42,058 bases of DNA from Clostridiales bacterium (GCA_018374355.1 JAHAFI010000028.1:1-42058), one strand, 5' to 3'; counted from the first letter of the stretch, positions 12,728 through 21,516 are shown. Made by a program: numbers and translations. The notes: a model not told the origin generated them from the sequence alone.

Positions 12728-15265
12728 ATGTTATTAAAATTAGAATCAACTGGTGTTCAAGTCAAATGTTTGCAGTACGGTCTCCACATACTCTGTTGTT
12801 CTCCTAAAGCCTTTACCGGATATTTCGGGACCGCTACAGAATCTTCCGTCAGAAAGTTCCAGAATATTTTCGGTCTAACTGTCGATGGACAGGTCGGTGA
12901 TGTTACATGGAACAGTCTCTGCGGTGAAATTCGTCCAATCCAGCGGGCTCTTTCCTCCAAAGGTTATTACTCCGGCTACGTTGATGGGGTTCCTGGGGAA
13001 GAAACTTATAACGCTGTTATTAACTTCCAGAACAAGAACGGACTTAGTCCCGATGGTCAGGTTGGCTCTGCAACACGAATTAAATTAATGCGTGAAGGTT
13101 CTGTCGAAGTAGGCGATTCTGATTTCCCCTTAAAGGAAGGAGATTCCGGCGATAAAGTCAACTATCTTCAGTATGGCCTTCGTATCCTATGCTGCTCTCC
13201 AGGAAGCATCGACGGTGTATTCGGAGCAGGAACCACGGCAGCCGTAAAAAAATTCCAGACAAAATATAGTTTGACTTCTGATGGCATTGTTGGCTCTGGC
13301 ACATGGAGCAAAATGGAATCTCTGATTCTGGAAATTCAGAAAGCACTCTTGAATAAAGGATATGATATTGGAACTGCTGACGGAGTTGCTGGTCCTGGAA
13401 CCTATGATGGAGTCATAAATTTCCAAAAAGCAAACGGCTTGTCTCCTGATGGACAGGTAGGCCCTGCTACACGCGAAAAATTAATGGGAACTTCCACTGA
13501 TGGTAGCTCCGATGCCTTTCCTTTAAAACCCGGCTCCAAAGGTCCATATGTCTTTTCTGTTCAGTATGGTTTGTGGATTCTGTGTATCAATCCTAACGGC
13601 ATTGATGGCGGCTATGGGGTAGGAACTGCTACAGCAGTAAAGAAATTTCAGTCAAACAATGGTCTGTCTTCCGACGGTACTGTAGGTACTATCACATGGG
13701 AAAAACTCCGTTCCTGCATCCGCCCAATCCAGCAGGCATTGGTAAACCGTGGATATCACATTGGAACGGTTGACGGTATTGCTGATAAAGCAACCTATGA
13801 TGCCATCAAGGATTTTCAGACAGTTAACGGATTAACTTCCGATGGAATGGTAGGAAACGCTACACGAGCAAAATTAGGTTTGGCTGCTATTGAAGGAGGA
13901 AGCGGTACAACCTCTTCTGTACTAAAGTTTGGTTCGAATGGCTCTCTTGTTCGTTATATGCAACATATCTTAGACTCTATGGGATATCATGTTTCAATTA
14001 ACGGAACTTTTGATGAGGCTACCTCACTAGCTGTCAAGTCCTTCCAAAGTTCTTATGGCCTGACCTCCGACGGAATCGTAGGTGCTGGAACATGGGCCAA
14101 GATTTTCGAAAAATACCATGTAAACGCTGCCGGATCCGGTATAACCAAACTGGTCAATGTTGCAAAGCATGAACTTTCATGGGGATTCATCGAAGATAAT
14201 GGAAATAACATCACTCCATATGGTGAATGGTATGGAATGAATGGAAGTGCATGGTGCGCGATGTTCGTTTCTTGGTGTGCAAAACAGGCTGGTCTCCTCG
14301 GAGTGCCGATTCCGAAGTTTGCATATTGTCCGCTGGGCATGCAGTTTTATAAAGCAAGGGGAAAATATTTCACACGAGGCGGTGGATATGTACCAAAAGT
14401 TGGTGATACGATTTTCTTCTGGAGTACTTCCTTAGGACGTGTGGCTCATACTGGTATTGTCGTTGCTACAGATTCTTACCTTGTAACGACCATTGAAGGT
14501 AATACAAGTGACGGCGTTCGTATGCATACATATGATAAGCATAATACCTATATCCATGGCTATGGCTGTAACAGTGATTCTTCTTCACCAGAATCACTCC
14601 CTTCTGAAGAAGAGATTGAATCTGCTTTAAGAGATAAATGGCTTCAGTTTTTAAAGATTGCTTTAAACTATGCTCCCGGATTTACTTTAGAACTTAATCA
14701 AGAGTACACTCTATTAGATAGTCCTGTAATCAAAATTTCAACTGAATTTGGTCCTGGAGTTGAACTCTTTAATAATACTCCTTATCAAATTACAGCGACT
14801 ATTCAAAACGGAGTTGCTCTCTCTGGTTCTACTTCGCTACTTGATGTCATCACCACTACTTTCCCAATTATTTCTTCGGATGAATTACTCGCACCAATAA
14901 TTGAGATTTCAATGGCAGTAAAAGACGGTAAAGTGAAAATGGACTATACACTTGAAGATGGCTGGGCTACCATAGGATTTTGTTATACCGGAGAAACAAA
15001 TATAACAGAAGTGGTCACCAAAACTTTTTCTTTTAAATATAAAATTAGCATTAAGAATGGTGCTTCTTCTGCTCCCCCTGAACTGGCATATGTTCCTGAA
15101 AAAGTTCATGCCCATTTACAGACTGTAGGTAATATCGTGCTTGCAGCTGCTTGTCTTGGTTTAGTTGCATTTGCAGCTTATAAGCTTGATTTTTCACAAG
15201 TTGAAATGTATTTTAGTAAATTCCTTGAATACATTGGACGTCTTTTCGGACTTATTACAAATTAA
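12728..15265 (+). CDS. Multi-repeat peptidoglycan-binding CHAP hydrolase with membrane tail
   Basis: The start chosen is ATG 12728 after AAGAGAGGT, giving 845 residues. Residues 1-460 hold about seven PG_binding_1-type repeats, recognisable by AVKKFQ...GLxxDGxVGxxTW and by alternating long and short units. Residues 470-614 form a CHAP/NlpC-like amidase or endopeptidase domain with Cys510 in WCAMFVSWC and His574 in VAHTGIV. A Ser/Glu-rich linker follows, then about 180 residues of unknown fold and a hydrophobic segment near 799-820 (NIVLAAACLGLVAFAAYKL). There is no signal peptide, consistent with holin-dependent release. It would cut peptidoglycan as an endolysin or bacteriolysin. Phage endolysins are usually 200-400 residues, so this one is very large. 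The gene is divergent from the holin operon and probably read by the TcdR-like sigma factor. Confidence 0.85.
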   Translation: MLLKLESTGVQVKCLQYGLHILCCSPKAFTGYFGTATESSVRKFQNIFGLTVDGQVGDVTWNSLCGEIRPIQRALSSKGYYSGYVDGVPGEETYNAVINFQNKNGLSPDGQVGSATRIKLMREGSVEVGDSDFPLKEGDSGDKVNYLQYGLRILCCSPGSIDGVFGAGTTAAVKKFQTKYSLTSDGIVGSGTWSKMESLILEIQKALLNKGYDIGTADGVAGPGTYDGVINFQKANGLSPDGQVGPATREKLMGTSTDGSSDAFPLKPGSKGPYVFSVQYGLWILCINPNGIDGGYGVGTATAVKKFQSNNGLSSDGTVGTITWEKLRSCIRPIQQALVNRGYHIGTVDGIADKATYDAIKDFQTVNGLTSDGMVGNATRAKLGLAAIEGGSGTTSSVLKFGSNGSLVRYMQHILDSMGYHVSINGTFDEATSLAVKSFQSSYGLTSDGIVGAGTWAKIFEKYHVNAAGSGITKLVNVAKHELSWGFIEDNGNNITPYGEWYGMNGSAWCAMFVSWCAKQAGLLGVPIPKFAYCPLGMQFYKARGKYFTRGGGYVPKVGDTIFFWSTSLGRVAHTGIVVATDSYLVTTIEGNTSDGVRMHTYDKHNTYIHGYGCNSDSSSPESLPSEEEIESALRDKWLQFLKIALNYAPGFTLELNQEYTLLDSPVIKISTEFGPGVELFNNTPYQITATIQNGVALSGSTSLLDVITTTFPIISSDELLAPIIEISMAVKDGKVKMDYTLEDGWATIGFCYTGETNITEVVTKTFSFKYKISIKNGASSAPPELAYVPEKVHAHLQTVGNIVLAAACLGLVAFAAYKLDFSQVEMYFSKFLEYIGRLFGLITN

Positions 15266-15332
15266 TTATTTATTCACTGCTTACACCACCGTACGCACCA
15301 GTACACGGCGATTTAAATAATTGATGTACAGA

Positions 15333-15381
15333 GACTGATAGGTTGCAGGTAAGTCATAAAATCCCAACTTATCAGTCTTTC
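15333..15381 (+). terminator. Terminator after the hydrolase gene
   Basis: GACTGATAGGTTG pairs with CAACTTATCAGTC across a loop and is followed by TTTCTTTG, 68 bases after the stop codon. The preceding stretch, 15,290-15,320, resembles the conserved tail of group II intron sequences (CGTACG with GGTGGTGT on the minus strand), but too little is left to claim one. Confidence 0.55.
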
Positions 15382-15504
15382 TTTGTTTAACATCCAATTA
15401 AACGCCTTATTTCCTGCATTATCAAATTGCTTTCTGGTCATGCACTGGTAAGAAGCAAGAAATCTAAAGTAACATGCTTATACGACGTATTTTTCCCACA
15501 TCAT

Positions 15505-15861
15505 TTACGGAAACAGCTTTTTCTCTGCTTCTCGTTCCATACCTTTCTTCAATGTCTCCTTAATCTGTTCGTGGAACTGGAACAGAACCGCATAGATTTT
15601 CGTTATCTTCATGTTGGCATGGTCAAGTACGGCTGCTATTATCTCCAATGGTACTTCGTACTTCGGCACTCCATCCCTGTAAAGTTTGGAGGAACGTGAG
15701 CAACGAAACATGTAGGGATATATATTTTCCAGAATATCTGTCACGCCTTCCTTTGCCATGTTACCACATATTTTGACTATATATTCAAGAATTCTTTCTG
15801 ACATATGGTTTTTTATACGTCCATGGATGACGATATAGAACAGTGATCTTTCAGCCTGCAT
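15505..15861 (-). pseudogene. C-terminal fragment of a tyrosine recombinase
   Basis: The 118-residue frame contains YPYMFRCSRSSKLYRDGVP, EIIAAVLDHANMKITKIYA and a charged tail. This is the end of an integrase: the H-x-x-R box appears as Y-x-x-R (His lost), the second box as LDHANMKITKIYA, with the nucleophile Tyr present. The first catalytic Arg and the N-terminal domains are missing, so it should be inactive. It could be the far end of the recombinase that is interrupted near 17,771, or an independent relic. Confidence 0.55.
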
Positions 15862-16161
15862 CTGCCTGATGGAATTCCCTGATATAATTCCTCCGATGTC
15901 CTATGGTTTTGTCGCAAGGGGAAACTGTACGCTGTTTTTCCCCTCGCCATTAATCAGTATGCATGGGAAACACTGAATAATGTCTTCAAATTTATCCTTC
16001 TCAAGGGCAGAATAGGCATCTGCAATTCTGCTGATGTTGTTTTCTGAGATGATTTGTCATATTTGTTCCTTGACCAGAGACACAAATTAATTTACACTAC
16101 CAGCTCAGAAAATCAGTAACTGATTTTAACTTGTCAACTACAGTTCCTTATCTTTCTAAAA
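15862..16161. other. Degraded sequence between integrase fragment and membrane gene
   Basis: A minus-strand frame without a start reads ISRIADAYSALEKDKFEDII and stops near 15,900. It looks like the remains of a coding gene, but I cannot name it. Nothing else was recognised. Confidence 0.25.
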
Positions 16162-16701
16162 TCACTTTTTTTCTTTATCATCTCTTACCTTCAACCACCG
16201 CCGCAAACACTTCCATTCTCCACTGGTCAAATACTTGCGTGGGACAAAAAACATTCCTTCTGCGAAAATCAAAATAATTCCGCTTCTTTTTATACAAATC
16301 CGACTCATCTTCGAATATTCAATTTGACCGTTTCCTTTTTGTTCTTTCAAGGAACCTTTAATTTCTAAATAATCTGGATATAATCTAATAGATGCTATCT
16401 TTACTTCAGCGTTTGTTAACACTTTCCAGATTTTTCTCATAAACTGTCGAAAAGAAATAGCTCTAACAACGAACATAACTATAGAAACACATATCAGTCT
16501 CTTTCCACACGCCAAAAATTCTGGAGCCAACTGATAACCAGCTATAAGTTCACATATCATAAGTGCATTATATGCAATTGAATAAATCAATACTATAAAA
16601 TATATAACGTCGAACCACAGTATGTGTTTATGATAGATGTAATGAAACATTCCCTTATAATCATTCATTTTCTTTTCGTAAATAATCTCAATACTTTCCA
16701 T
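16162..16701 (-). CDS. YcxB-like membrane protein
   Basis: The start at 16,701 follows AGGAGGATATCG; a longer frame to 16,734 has no ribosome site. The 179-residue protein has a short cytoplasmic N-terminus, two membrane helices (FDVIYFIVLIYSIAYNALMI and RLICVSIVMFVVRAISF) and a soluble C-terminal domain of the type seen in YcxB-like proteins: RLYPDYLEIKG, IEYSKMSRICIKRSGIILIF, GMFFVPRKYLTSGEW. The function of this family is unknown; a signalling or immunity-type role is sometimes suspected from its presence in bacteriocin regions. The gene is isolated between two pieces of recombinase wreckage. Confidence 0.65.
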   Translation of the reverse strand: MESIEIIYEKKMNDYKGMFHYIYHKHILWFDVIYFIVLIYSIAYNALMICELIAGYQLAPEFLACGKRLICVSIVMFVVRAISFRQFMRKIWKVLTNAEVKIASIRLYPDYLEIKGSLKEQKGNGQIEYSKMSRICIKRSGIILIFAEGMFFVPRKYLTSGEWKCLRRWLKVRDDKEKK

Positions 16702-16835
16702 CGATATCCTCCTATCGTCTTCATTCTTTAACAACTTATAATCGTACCAAGTCGATAACGCGACGGCTAGCTCTAAGTACGTTAAACCATTATTTTTTGT
16801 AGAAAAATAGCATTTTTTGCATTTATGATATATTG

Positions 16836-17770
16836 TTAACTATAAATGAGCAAATATTGAAATTTGCACAAAGTCACTCTACCATCCTAAGAACATCTTC
16901 CAGTGATGCACCATTTTTAATAAAACCATGAAAGTTGCTGAGTCGTTCTATCCTGATCTGATTCTAAAAATACTGATATCCATCTTCAAAAGTACAGTAT
17001 TTTCCAGAATACATACAGCACATATAATGAACCAGTGACATGATTAGCCAGTCTCGCTGAATTTCCTGCTTAGAACGGAGCTGGTATTTATCCAGAGTAA
17101 GCTTACCTTTGCTCTGACAAAAAAATAATTCCTTCGGATTTCCAAAGGCCTCTTTGGATAACTGATAAGCACCACTGCATTCGGAATATCATTCAGTTCC
17201 CCTTCATAGCGGTACACATAGTATTCACGGCCGCCAACGGTCACGAGACTGACGGCAGAATCAGATTTTCGCAGATAAAGGGCGAATGCACTGACTTTCT
17301 GGCCGATTCGCATGGATAGATGATCCGGTTGGTTTTTAACACACCAATGGTATAAAATCCTTTTCAGATAAAGCTGTCCATGACTTTTGCAGAAGTATAC
17401 CAGCAGTCACAGAGAAAATAAGAAACTACCGGTGCCACGGGAAGTTCCTCTGCAATTTCCTGTACGATCTGAATTTTAGATTTTGATTTGCCATACAGGA
17501 TAACCGCATAATTCAGGGTGATTCCGTCACAGGAAAGCATAACCGAAACAATGACGCCCATTAAATGATTCCGGTAAACATCGGGTAAAAATAATCCGAG
17601 CTTTAAAGACTTAAAATAATTGTAAATACTGTTAGAATAATGTATAATGTTTGCAACAGGCCCCCCTTGTTGGAATGAGCAAGTTGTTTGGCGGTACTTC
17701 AATTATACATCATTTCGCAGAGGGTGTCTTTATTTTGTGCAATATTTGCTATTTACTCATTCATAGTTAA
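16836..17770. mobile_element. Defective insertion sequence with DDE (IS4-like) transposase
   Basis: The inverted ends TTAACTATAAATGAG (16,836-16,850) and its complement CTCATTCATAGTTAA (17,756-17,770) match at 14 of 15 positions. Between them lies a broken transposase reading leftwards. At about 935 bp the copy is shorter than a typical IS4-group element, implying internal deletion. The right end sits inside the third tyrosine recombinase gene. No clear target duplication is visible, so one flank has probably been rearranged. Confidence 0.7.
16990..17702 (-). pseudogene. IS4-like DDE transposase, frameshifted
   Basis: The first part (17,702-17,364) includes YRNHLMGVIVSVMLSCDGI and the Asp-bearing strand SYFLCDCWYTSAKVMDSF. 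The coding then shifts frame, and the second part (17,313 onwards) gives SAFALYLRKSDSAVSLVTV and GREYYVYRYEGELND. In intact homologues these are one protein. With at least one frameshift, another near 17,150 and no proper start, the gene is dead. Assignment to the IS4/IS1634 group is by general resemblance. Confidence 0.6.
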
Positions 17771-17887
17771 AAATAAAGAGAATGAATCTCTGTATGCTAA
17801 CTGAGTGTTTCGTTTACTCCCAACCTGCCCAGGAAGATATGTTGACAGGAACTGTGTCAGATATCGAGCAAAATCAGTTTCCTTCAT
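17771..17887 (-). pseudogene. N-terminal stub of a third tyrosine recombinase, cut by the IS
   Basis: ATG 17887 with ribosome site GGAGGTATGCC opens a frame reading MKETDFARYLTQFLSTYLP and NTQLAYRDSFSLFL, a typical integrase SAM-like N-terminal domain. After 39 codons the sequence enters the IS inverted end and stops at 17,753. The start overlaps the end of the second recombinase by 14 bases, so three recombinases formed one operon, an arrangement shared with Tn554-like and related elements. The element has probably lost normal mobility. Confidence 0.7.
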
Positions 17888-18860
17888 GGCATACCTCCGG
17901 GATGACATATGCACAGGATTTTTCCACTCTTTTTATCAGATCAGGATAAACTTCGGCTGTCAGCCGCAGATACTGTGCGGTTGAGCGTACTGTTTTGTGT
18001 CCCATATATGTGGAGAGAATCGGGAGCATAGCAGTCAGATCTGCTTCTTCTTTGATCCACTTTTGCAAAACGTGAACGGCAAATGTGTGACGAATATCAT
18101 GCAGACGAGGTCCTTGACCTTTTCCACCATGTGAAATACCTGCAACTTCCAGATATCTACGATATCTTTGATATACAGTCATGGGACTGATCATGGTCTT
18201 GTCAGGGGCAAGAAAGAAAAAGTCACTGTCTTTTTCCCACCAGGTTTTATCTGCATAGGATATACAAGCTTCTTTCACGGAATCTGATAATGGGATATAT
18301 CGGTCACGGTCAGTTTTGGCTTCACGGATTGTAAGAATCCCATCTTCGAGATTTACATCTTTATAGCGAAGGCCAACAACTTCAGATACACGAAGTCCAC
18401 AGCCATAGAGAATACGAAATATCACAGGTAGCGCCAGATGCATGTTTCTTGCAACCTCCCGAGGTTCTGTTTCATCAGCTGCTTTTATTACAGATGCTAT
18501 CTGTTCATGTGTAAATATATAGGGAACAAATGAATTATGATTCAAGCCTTTTACTTCTGGTACTATATAAGCATCATAGCCAAGATTATTCAGGTAGATA
18601 GCAAACTGTCTTATACAGGTAATACGGTGTGAACGGCTTTTTTCAGATTCACTTTCTCTTGGTGCAATCCATTTTTCTGCAAGAGAACGGGATATTTCTA
18701 TTTCTGTGATACCCAGTTCTTCACTGAAACGACAAAATCGTGATAAGCATTTCGGTTCATCTGCGTATTTAAAACCGGCACTTCTTTTGTATTGAATGAA
18801 TTCCTGAGCAACCTCAGCAAATGGTCCTGTCATTGTTGGTGATTTTCTGATTCTTGTCAT
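17874..18860 (-). CDS. Tyrosine recombinase, second of three
   Basis: I use ATG 18860, preceded by GGAGGTGG, giving 328 residues. The N-terminal core-binding domain contains FIQYKRSAGFKYADEPKCL. The catalytic domain shows LYGCGLRVSEVVGLRY (first Arg), HDIRHTFAVHVL (H-x-x-R) and YMGHKTVRSTAQYLRL (His and Tyr nucleophile), so all key residues are present. It cuts and rejoins DNA at attachment sites through a phosphotyrosine link. Its start touches the end of the upstream recombinase gene. By analogy with TnpA/TnpB of Tn554, the two should act jointly at the island ends. Confidence 0.9.
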   Translation of the reverse strand: MTRIRKSPTMTGPFAEVAQEFIQYKRSAGFKYADEPKCLSRFCRFSEELGITEIEISRSLAEKWIAPRESESEKSRSHRITCIRQFAIYLNNLGYDAYIVPEVKGLNHNSFVPYIFTHEQIASVIKAADETEPREVARNMHLALPVIFRILYGCGLRVSEVVGLRYKDVNLEDGILTIREAKTDRDRYIPLSDSVKEACISYADKTWWEKDSDFFFLAPDKTMISPMTVYQRYRRYLEVAGISHGGKGQGPRLHDIRHTFAVHVLQKWIKEEADLTAMLPILSTYMGHKTVRSTAQYLRLTAEVYPDLIKRVEKSCAYVIPEVCHEGN

Positions 18861-18861
18861 G

Positions 18862-20073
18862 TTAGATTGCCACCTCCAATGCACACTTTCTGAGTTCGGC
18901 GATATCAATACGAAGGTATGTCATCGTGGTTTCGGTAGTTGTATGTCCCAAGATTTCTGAAATGACCGGAAGAGGGATCTCATGCTCTAACAGACGACTT
19001 GCAAGGCTGTGGCGAAGCGTATGGGAACCTTTCTTTTTCCCTTCAAGATGAATCCCTGATTTCTGGAGATGAACTCTTACAAGGGCACCGACTGCACCCG
19101 GATTAAAATTCGTATACGGTGGAACCTGCCTCACAAAAACATGATCTGAATCAGTTTTTGGCCTTGCGTTCTTCAGATAATTGATGATTACTTCACCCAC
19201 ATCTTCAAGCAGGGGAAGTTCCAACGGATTTCCTGTTTTTACCTGAGTTAAACGGATAATCTCTTTTTCCCAATCGATATTGGAAAATCTGAGATTGGCC
19301 ACATCACTGCTACGCAGCCCGAGTCTTGCAACCAGAAGAATGATTGCATAATCACGGATTCCACAAGGGTTTCCAAGATCAATCGAATCAAGAAGTTTTT
19401 TTACTTCGTTTGCAGTATATGATGAAGGTAAACGGCTTTGCCTGTTGTAATGGGGATTGGGAAGCTTGGAGAACATCTCCGTATTCATAAAGCCATTCTC
19501 ATAGCAGTATTTCAGATAATATCGAACTGCCCGCATTGTATGATTTACGGTTGGTTTTTCATAGCAGCTCAGTGATGCCATGAAATCCAAGACATCTTTA
19601 AGAGACAGTGCATCCAGAGAAGATATGTTCTCCTTTTTCAAAAATGCAAAAAATCTTTCCAGATATAAACTGAAAATCTTATTTGATTTTTTAATGATTC
19701 CTGTTTTCTCTCGATGGGAGAGGTAGGACTCAGCACTGTCTTTGAAACTGTCAGGAAAAGTGTATGCTCTTTTATCCATAACAAGATATAGAGTCACATT
19801 TCCTGAATGTTGGTATTCTGCTAAAGCATTAATACAACGGGAATAGGTTGCACACCATTTCTTCTGCTCGATTTTAGATGACATGGAATAATGGTCTTCT
19901 AAAAACTGCAATCCAAAATCCATACTGAAAGATTCCGTGTTATGTTCTTTTTCGTAGAGCAAAAGTTGCTTTGTAAGAGTTTTAAATACGTTTTGGTAAT
20001 AATTGGATGCACCAGCTTCAATGAGTGCCTCCTTGGTTTGGTTGATTAGTTGCTGCAAAGTTAAATTTTCCAC
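18862..20073 (-). CDS. Tyrosine recombinase, first of three
   Basis: The 403-residue protein carries an N-terminal SAM-like DNA-binding region and a catalytic domain with VARLGLRSSDVANLRF, HTLRHSLASRLLEHEIP and ILGHTTTETTMTYLRI, containing Arg, H-x-x-R, His and Tyr. The ribosome site is AAGGAGG. It is the first gene of the recombinase operon and lies about 1.1 kb from the junction with the chromosomal spmA gene, where an element's integration genes are expected. The two residual recombinases appear intact, but the third is broken. Confidence 0.9.
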   Translation of the reverse strand: MENLTLQQLINQTKEALIEAGASNYYQNVFKTLTKQLLLYEKEHNTESFSMDFGLQFLEDHYSMSSKIEQKKWCATYSRCINALAEYQHSGNVTLYLVMDKRAYTFPDSFKDSAESYLSHREKTGIIKKSNKIFSLYLERFFAFLKKENISSLDALSLKDVLDFMASLSCYEKPTVNHTMRAVRYYLKYCYENGFMNTEMFSKLPNPHYNRQSRLPSSYTANEVKKLLDSIDLGNPCGIRDYAIILLVARLGLRSSDVANLRFSNIDWEKEIIRLTQVKTGNPLELPLLEDVGEVIINYLKNARPKTDSDHVFVRQVPPYTNFNPGAVGALVRVHLQKSGIHLEGKKKGSHTLRHSLASRLLEHEIPLPVISEILGHTTTETTMTYLRIDIAELRKCALEVAI

Positions 20074-20267
20074 CTTGTGTTCCTCCTTAAGTGCTTTGAT
20101 AAAAATACACTTAAATCGTGATGGATTATGAAAAGTAAATCAACCAAAGAATCCTTTATTTATAAGGTTTTCTATCGCCTACTTTGCATAATATGTAGCT
20201 TTTCATAACCCACTCCACCTTTTTGGTTTGCTATAGCAATTACTCTGCACATAAATTTTTCCTCCGA

Positions 20268-20435
20268 CTATTTACGTATTTTATCTACCTCTGCATACAC
20301 ACGGACATAACGGTTTGTTCCCTTATTTTTGTAAGCTTCTGAAATATCCAGCACAGCAATTTTTTCGTCCTGCATTAATCTGCTTTGAAACCACCTAATA
20401 TCCTCAATTGTGCCTTGCATTCTTATTTTCAGCAT
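20268..20435 (-). CDS. Small DUF3970-like protein
   Basis: A 55-residue protein starts at ATG 20435 after CAGGAGGGAAAAG and ends with TAG at 20,268. It reads MLKIRMQGTIEDIRWF, then VLDISEAYKNKGTNRYVRVY and a short charged end. The NKGTN-Y-RVY pattern matches the DUF3970 (YvzF-like) family of small proteins found on Firmicutes mobile elements. No catalytic residues are apparent. It lies 17 bases downstream of the stop of the DUF6075-like gene and probably shares its transcript. The function is unknown. Confidence 0.65.
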   Translation of the reverse strand: MLKIRMQGTIEDIRWFQSRLMQDEKIAVLDISEAYKNKGTNRYVRVYAEVDKIRK

Positions 20436-20452
20436 CTTTTCCCTCCTGTTAT

Positions 20453-20911
20453 TTAATTTCCACTTCCTGTATACTCAGGATAGCGGATTTTGATTGCTTC
20501 CCAAAAATAGCGTGCATAACCACAGCAAAACAAATTTTCTGGTGTATACCGGCTGCACTCTTCCAGAGCTTCTTCCGGGTCAAACTCATCATCTTCTGCA
20601 TATGCACTTGGAGTTCCATTACAGTACAAATTGAATGCCATGCGTATAACCCGAGCACTGCCGCTGGTAATCCATCCCTCTTTTAAACATTCTGTTTTTA
20701 CACATCCCGTTTTAAAATCATAAATTGCATGAATATGATTTCTTGTATCACTGCTGATACCGAGACAATAAATCAGGGCTTTATGGTATACGTCCTGCCA
20801 TCTGCATTCCAATAAATAGTTTTGGTAGAATATTTCGTGTTCTTCATCACAAAAAGTTATTGTTTGAGTGCCTCCATAGCCTCTAGCACTTATCGCTGTG
20901 TTCAATGACAT
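20453..20911 (-). CDS. DUF6075-like protein
   Basis: The start at 20,911 follows AAAGGAGGAAG; an upstream ATG at 21,007 has no ribosome site and adds 32 hydrophobic residues not expected for the family. The 152-residue product has TFCDEEHEIFYQNYLLECRW, HKALIYCLGIS, DFKTGCVKTECLKEGW, MAFNLYCNG and a C-terminal LFCCGYARYFWEAIKIRYPE. These blocks agree with proteins annotated DUF6075, common in mobile elements of Lachnospiraceae. Its role is unknown. Several Cys and Asp residues could bind metal. It is the outermost gene of the island on this side, about 270 bases from the spmA junction. Confidence 0.65.
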   Translation of the reverse strand: MSLNTAISARGYGGTQTITFCDEEHEIFYQNYLLECRWQDVYHKALIYCLGISSDTRNHIHAIYDFKTGCVKTECLKEGWITSGSARVIRMAFNLYCNGTPSAYAEDDEFDPEEALEECSRYTPENLFCCGYARYFWEAIKIRYPEYTGSGN

Positions 20912-21065
20912 TTTTCTTCCTCCTTTACATAAAAAGGCCAAATCCACATGTAACTGTGCATTCAGCCCTAATATATGCAGTATGATCCGCATGTTGTTCC
21001 AGCCCAAGAAAGGCTTGTCCTATACTGCAAGTCTTCTTTATTGGCTTTCATTATTATTTTTTTCT

Positions 21066-21077
21066 GACAGCGCTGTC
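21066..21077. promoter_or_regulatory. Perfect 12-bp palindrome near the island end
   Basis: GACAGCGCTGTC is a perfect inverted repeat in otherwise AT-rich DNA about 100 bases inside the island junction. It could be a binding site for an element protein or regulator. There is no direct evidence of function. Confidence 0.3.
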
Positions 21078-21159
21078 CTATTCAAAAAATAATCTGTTAA
21101 TAGTTACAATTTTGATTAGGACTAAATTGGTAAAACCCTTTGATTTTATTAGGCTTTCT

Positions 21160-21516
21160 TCAATCTATCACCATTATAACATGTTGACCCGCCGGAGTAG
21201 CCGCCCACCCCAGCCCCAGAAAATTAGCAATCATATTCATGGCAATATGCTTCTGCGCCGGATGTCCCTCCGGAAGCTCCGGAAAAAAGAATCTCATGAG
21301 CGGCTTCATTTTTCCCATCATAGCCTCGATCAGCCCCGAATTTTCCGCAATCCGCATGATCCCCACCCACATGGAGGTTACCCCTGCCATAACGATGCAC
21401 AGGCTGACCGCCTCTTTGGAGGAGTTTACCGCCGCCTCTGTTACCGCCTTTAAATTCCCCGTCGCTGTCCCGTAAATAATTCCTATCAAGATCATTCCAC
21501 CCCACAGATAATTCAT
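21160..21516 (-). pseudogene. spmA: spmA, truncated by the island
   Basis: The frame starts with MNYLWGGMILIGIIYG and continues through AVSLCIVMAGVTSMWVGIMR, FFPELPEGHPA and NMIANFLGLGWAATPAG, the N-terminal half of spore maturation protein A, a membrane protein needed for normal spore core dehydration. SpmA normally has near 190-200 residues and is followed by spmB. Here homology stops after ATPAG (about 21,181) and six unrelated codons precede a stop. The remainder and spmB must lie across the island or be lost. Its ribosome site (AAGGTGG) is intact. I infer that island integration caused the break. Confidence 0.8.

Noticed and set aside
12728..14110. Repeating DNA pattern with GAYGGNNNNGTNGG spacing, at first sight a tandem repeat array
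   Set aside because: The pattern follows codons of the peptidoglycan-binding repeats and diverges at third positions; it is protein domain repetition.
15275..15330. Group II intron remnant
   Set aside because: Only a short CGTACGGTGGTGT-like stretch on the minus strand is reminiscent; no domain V or maturase is present.
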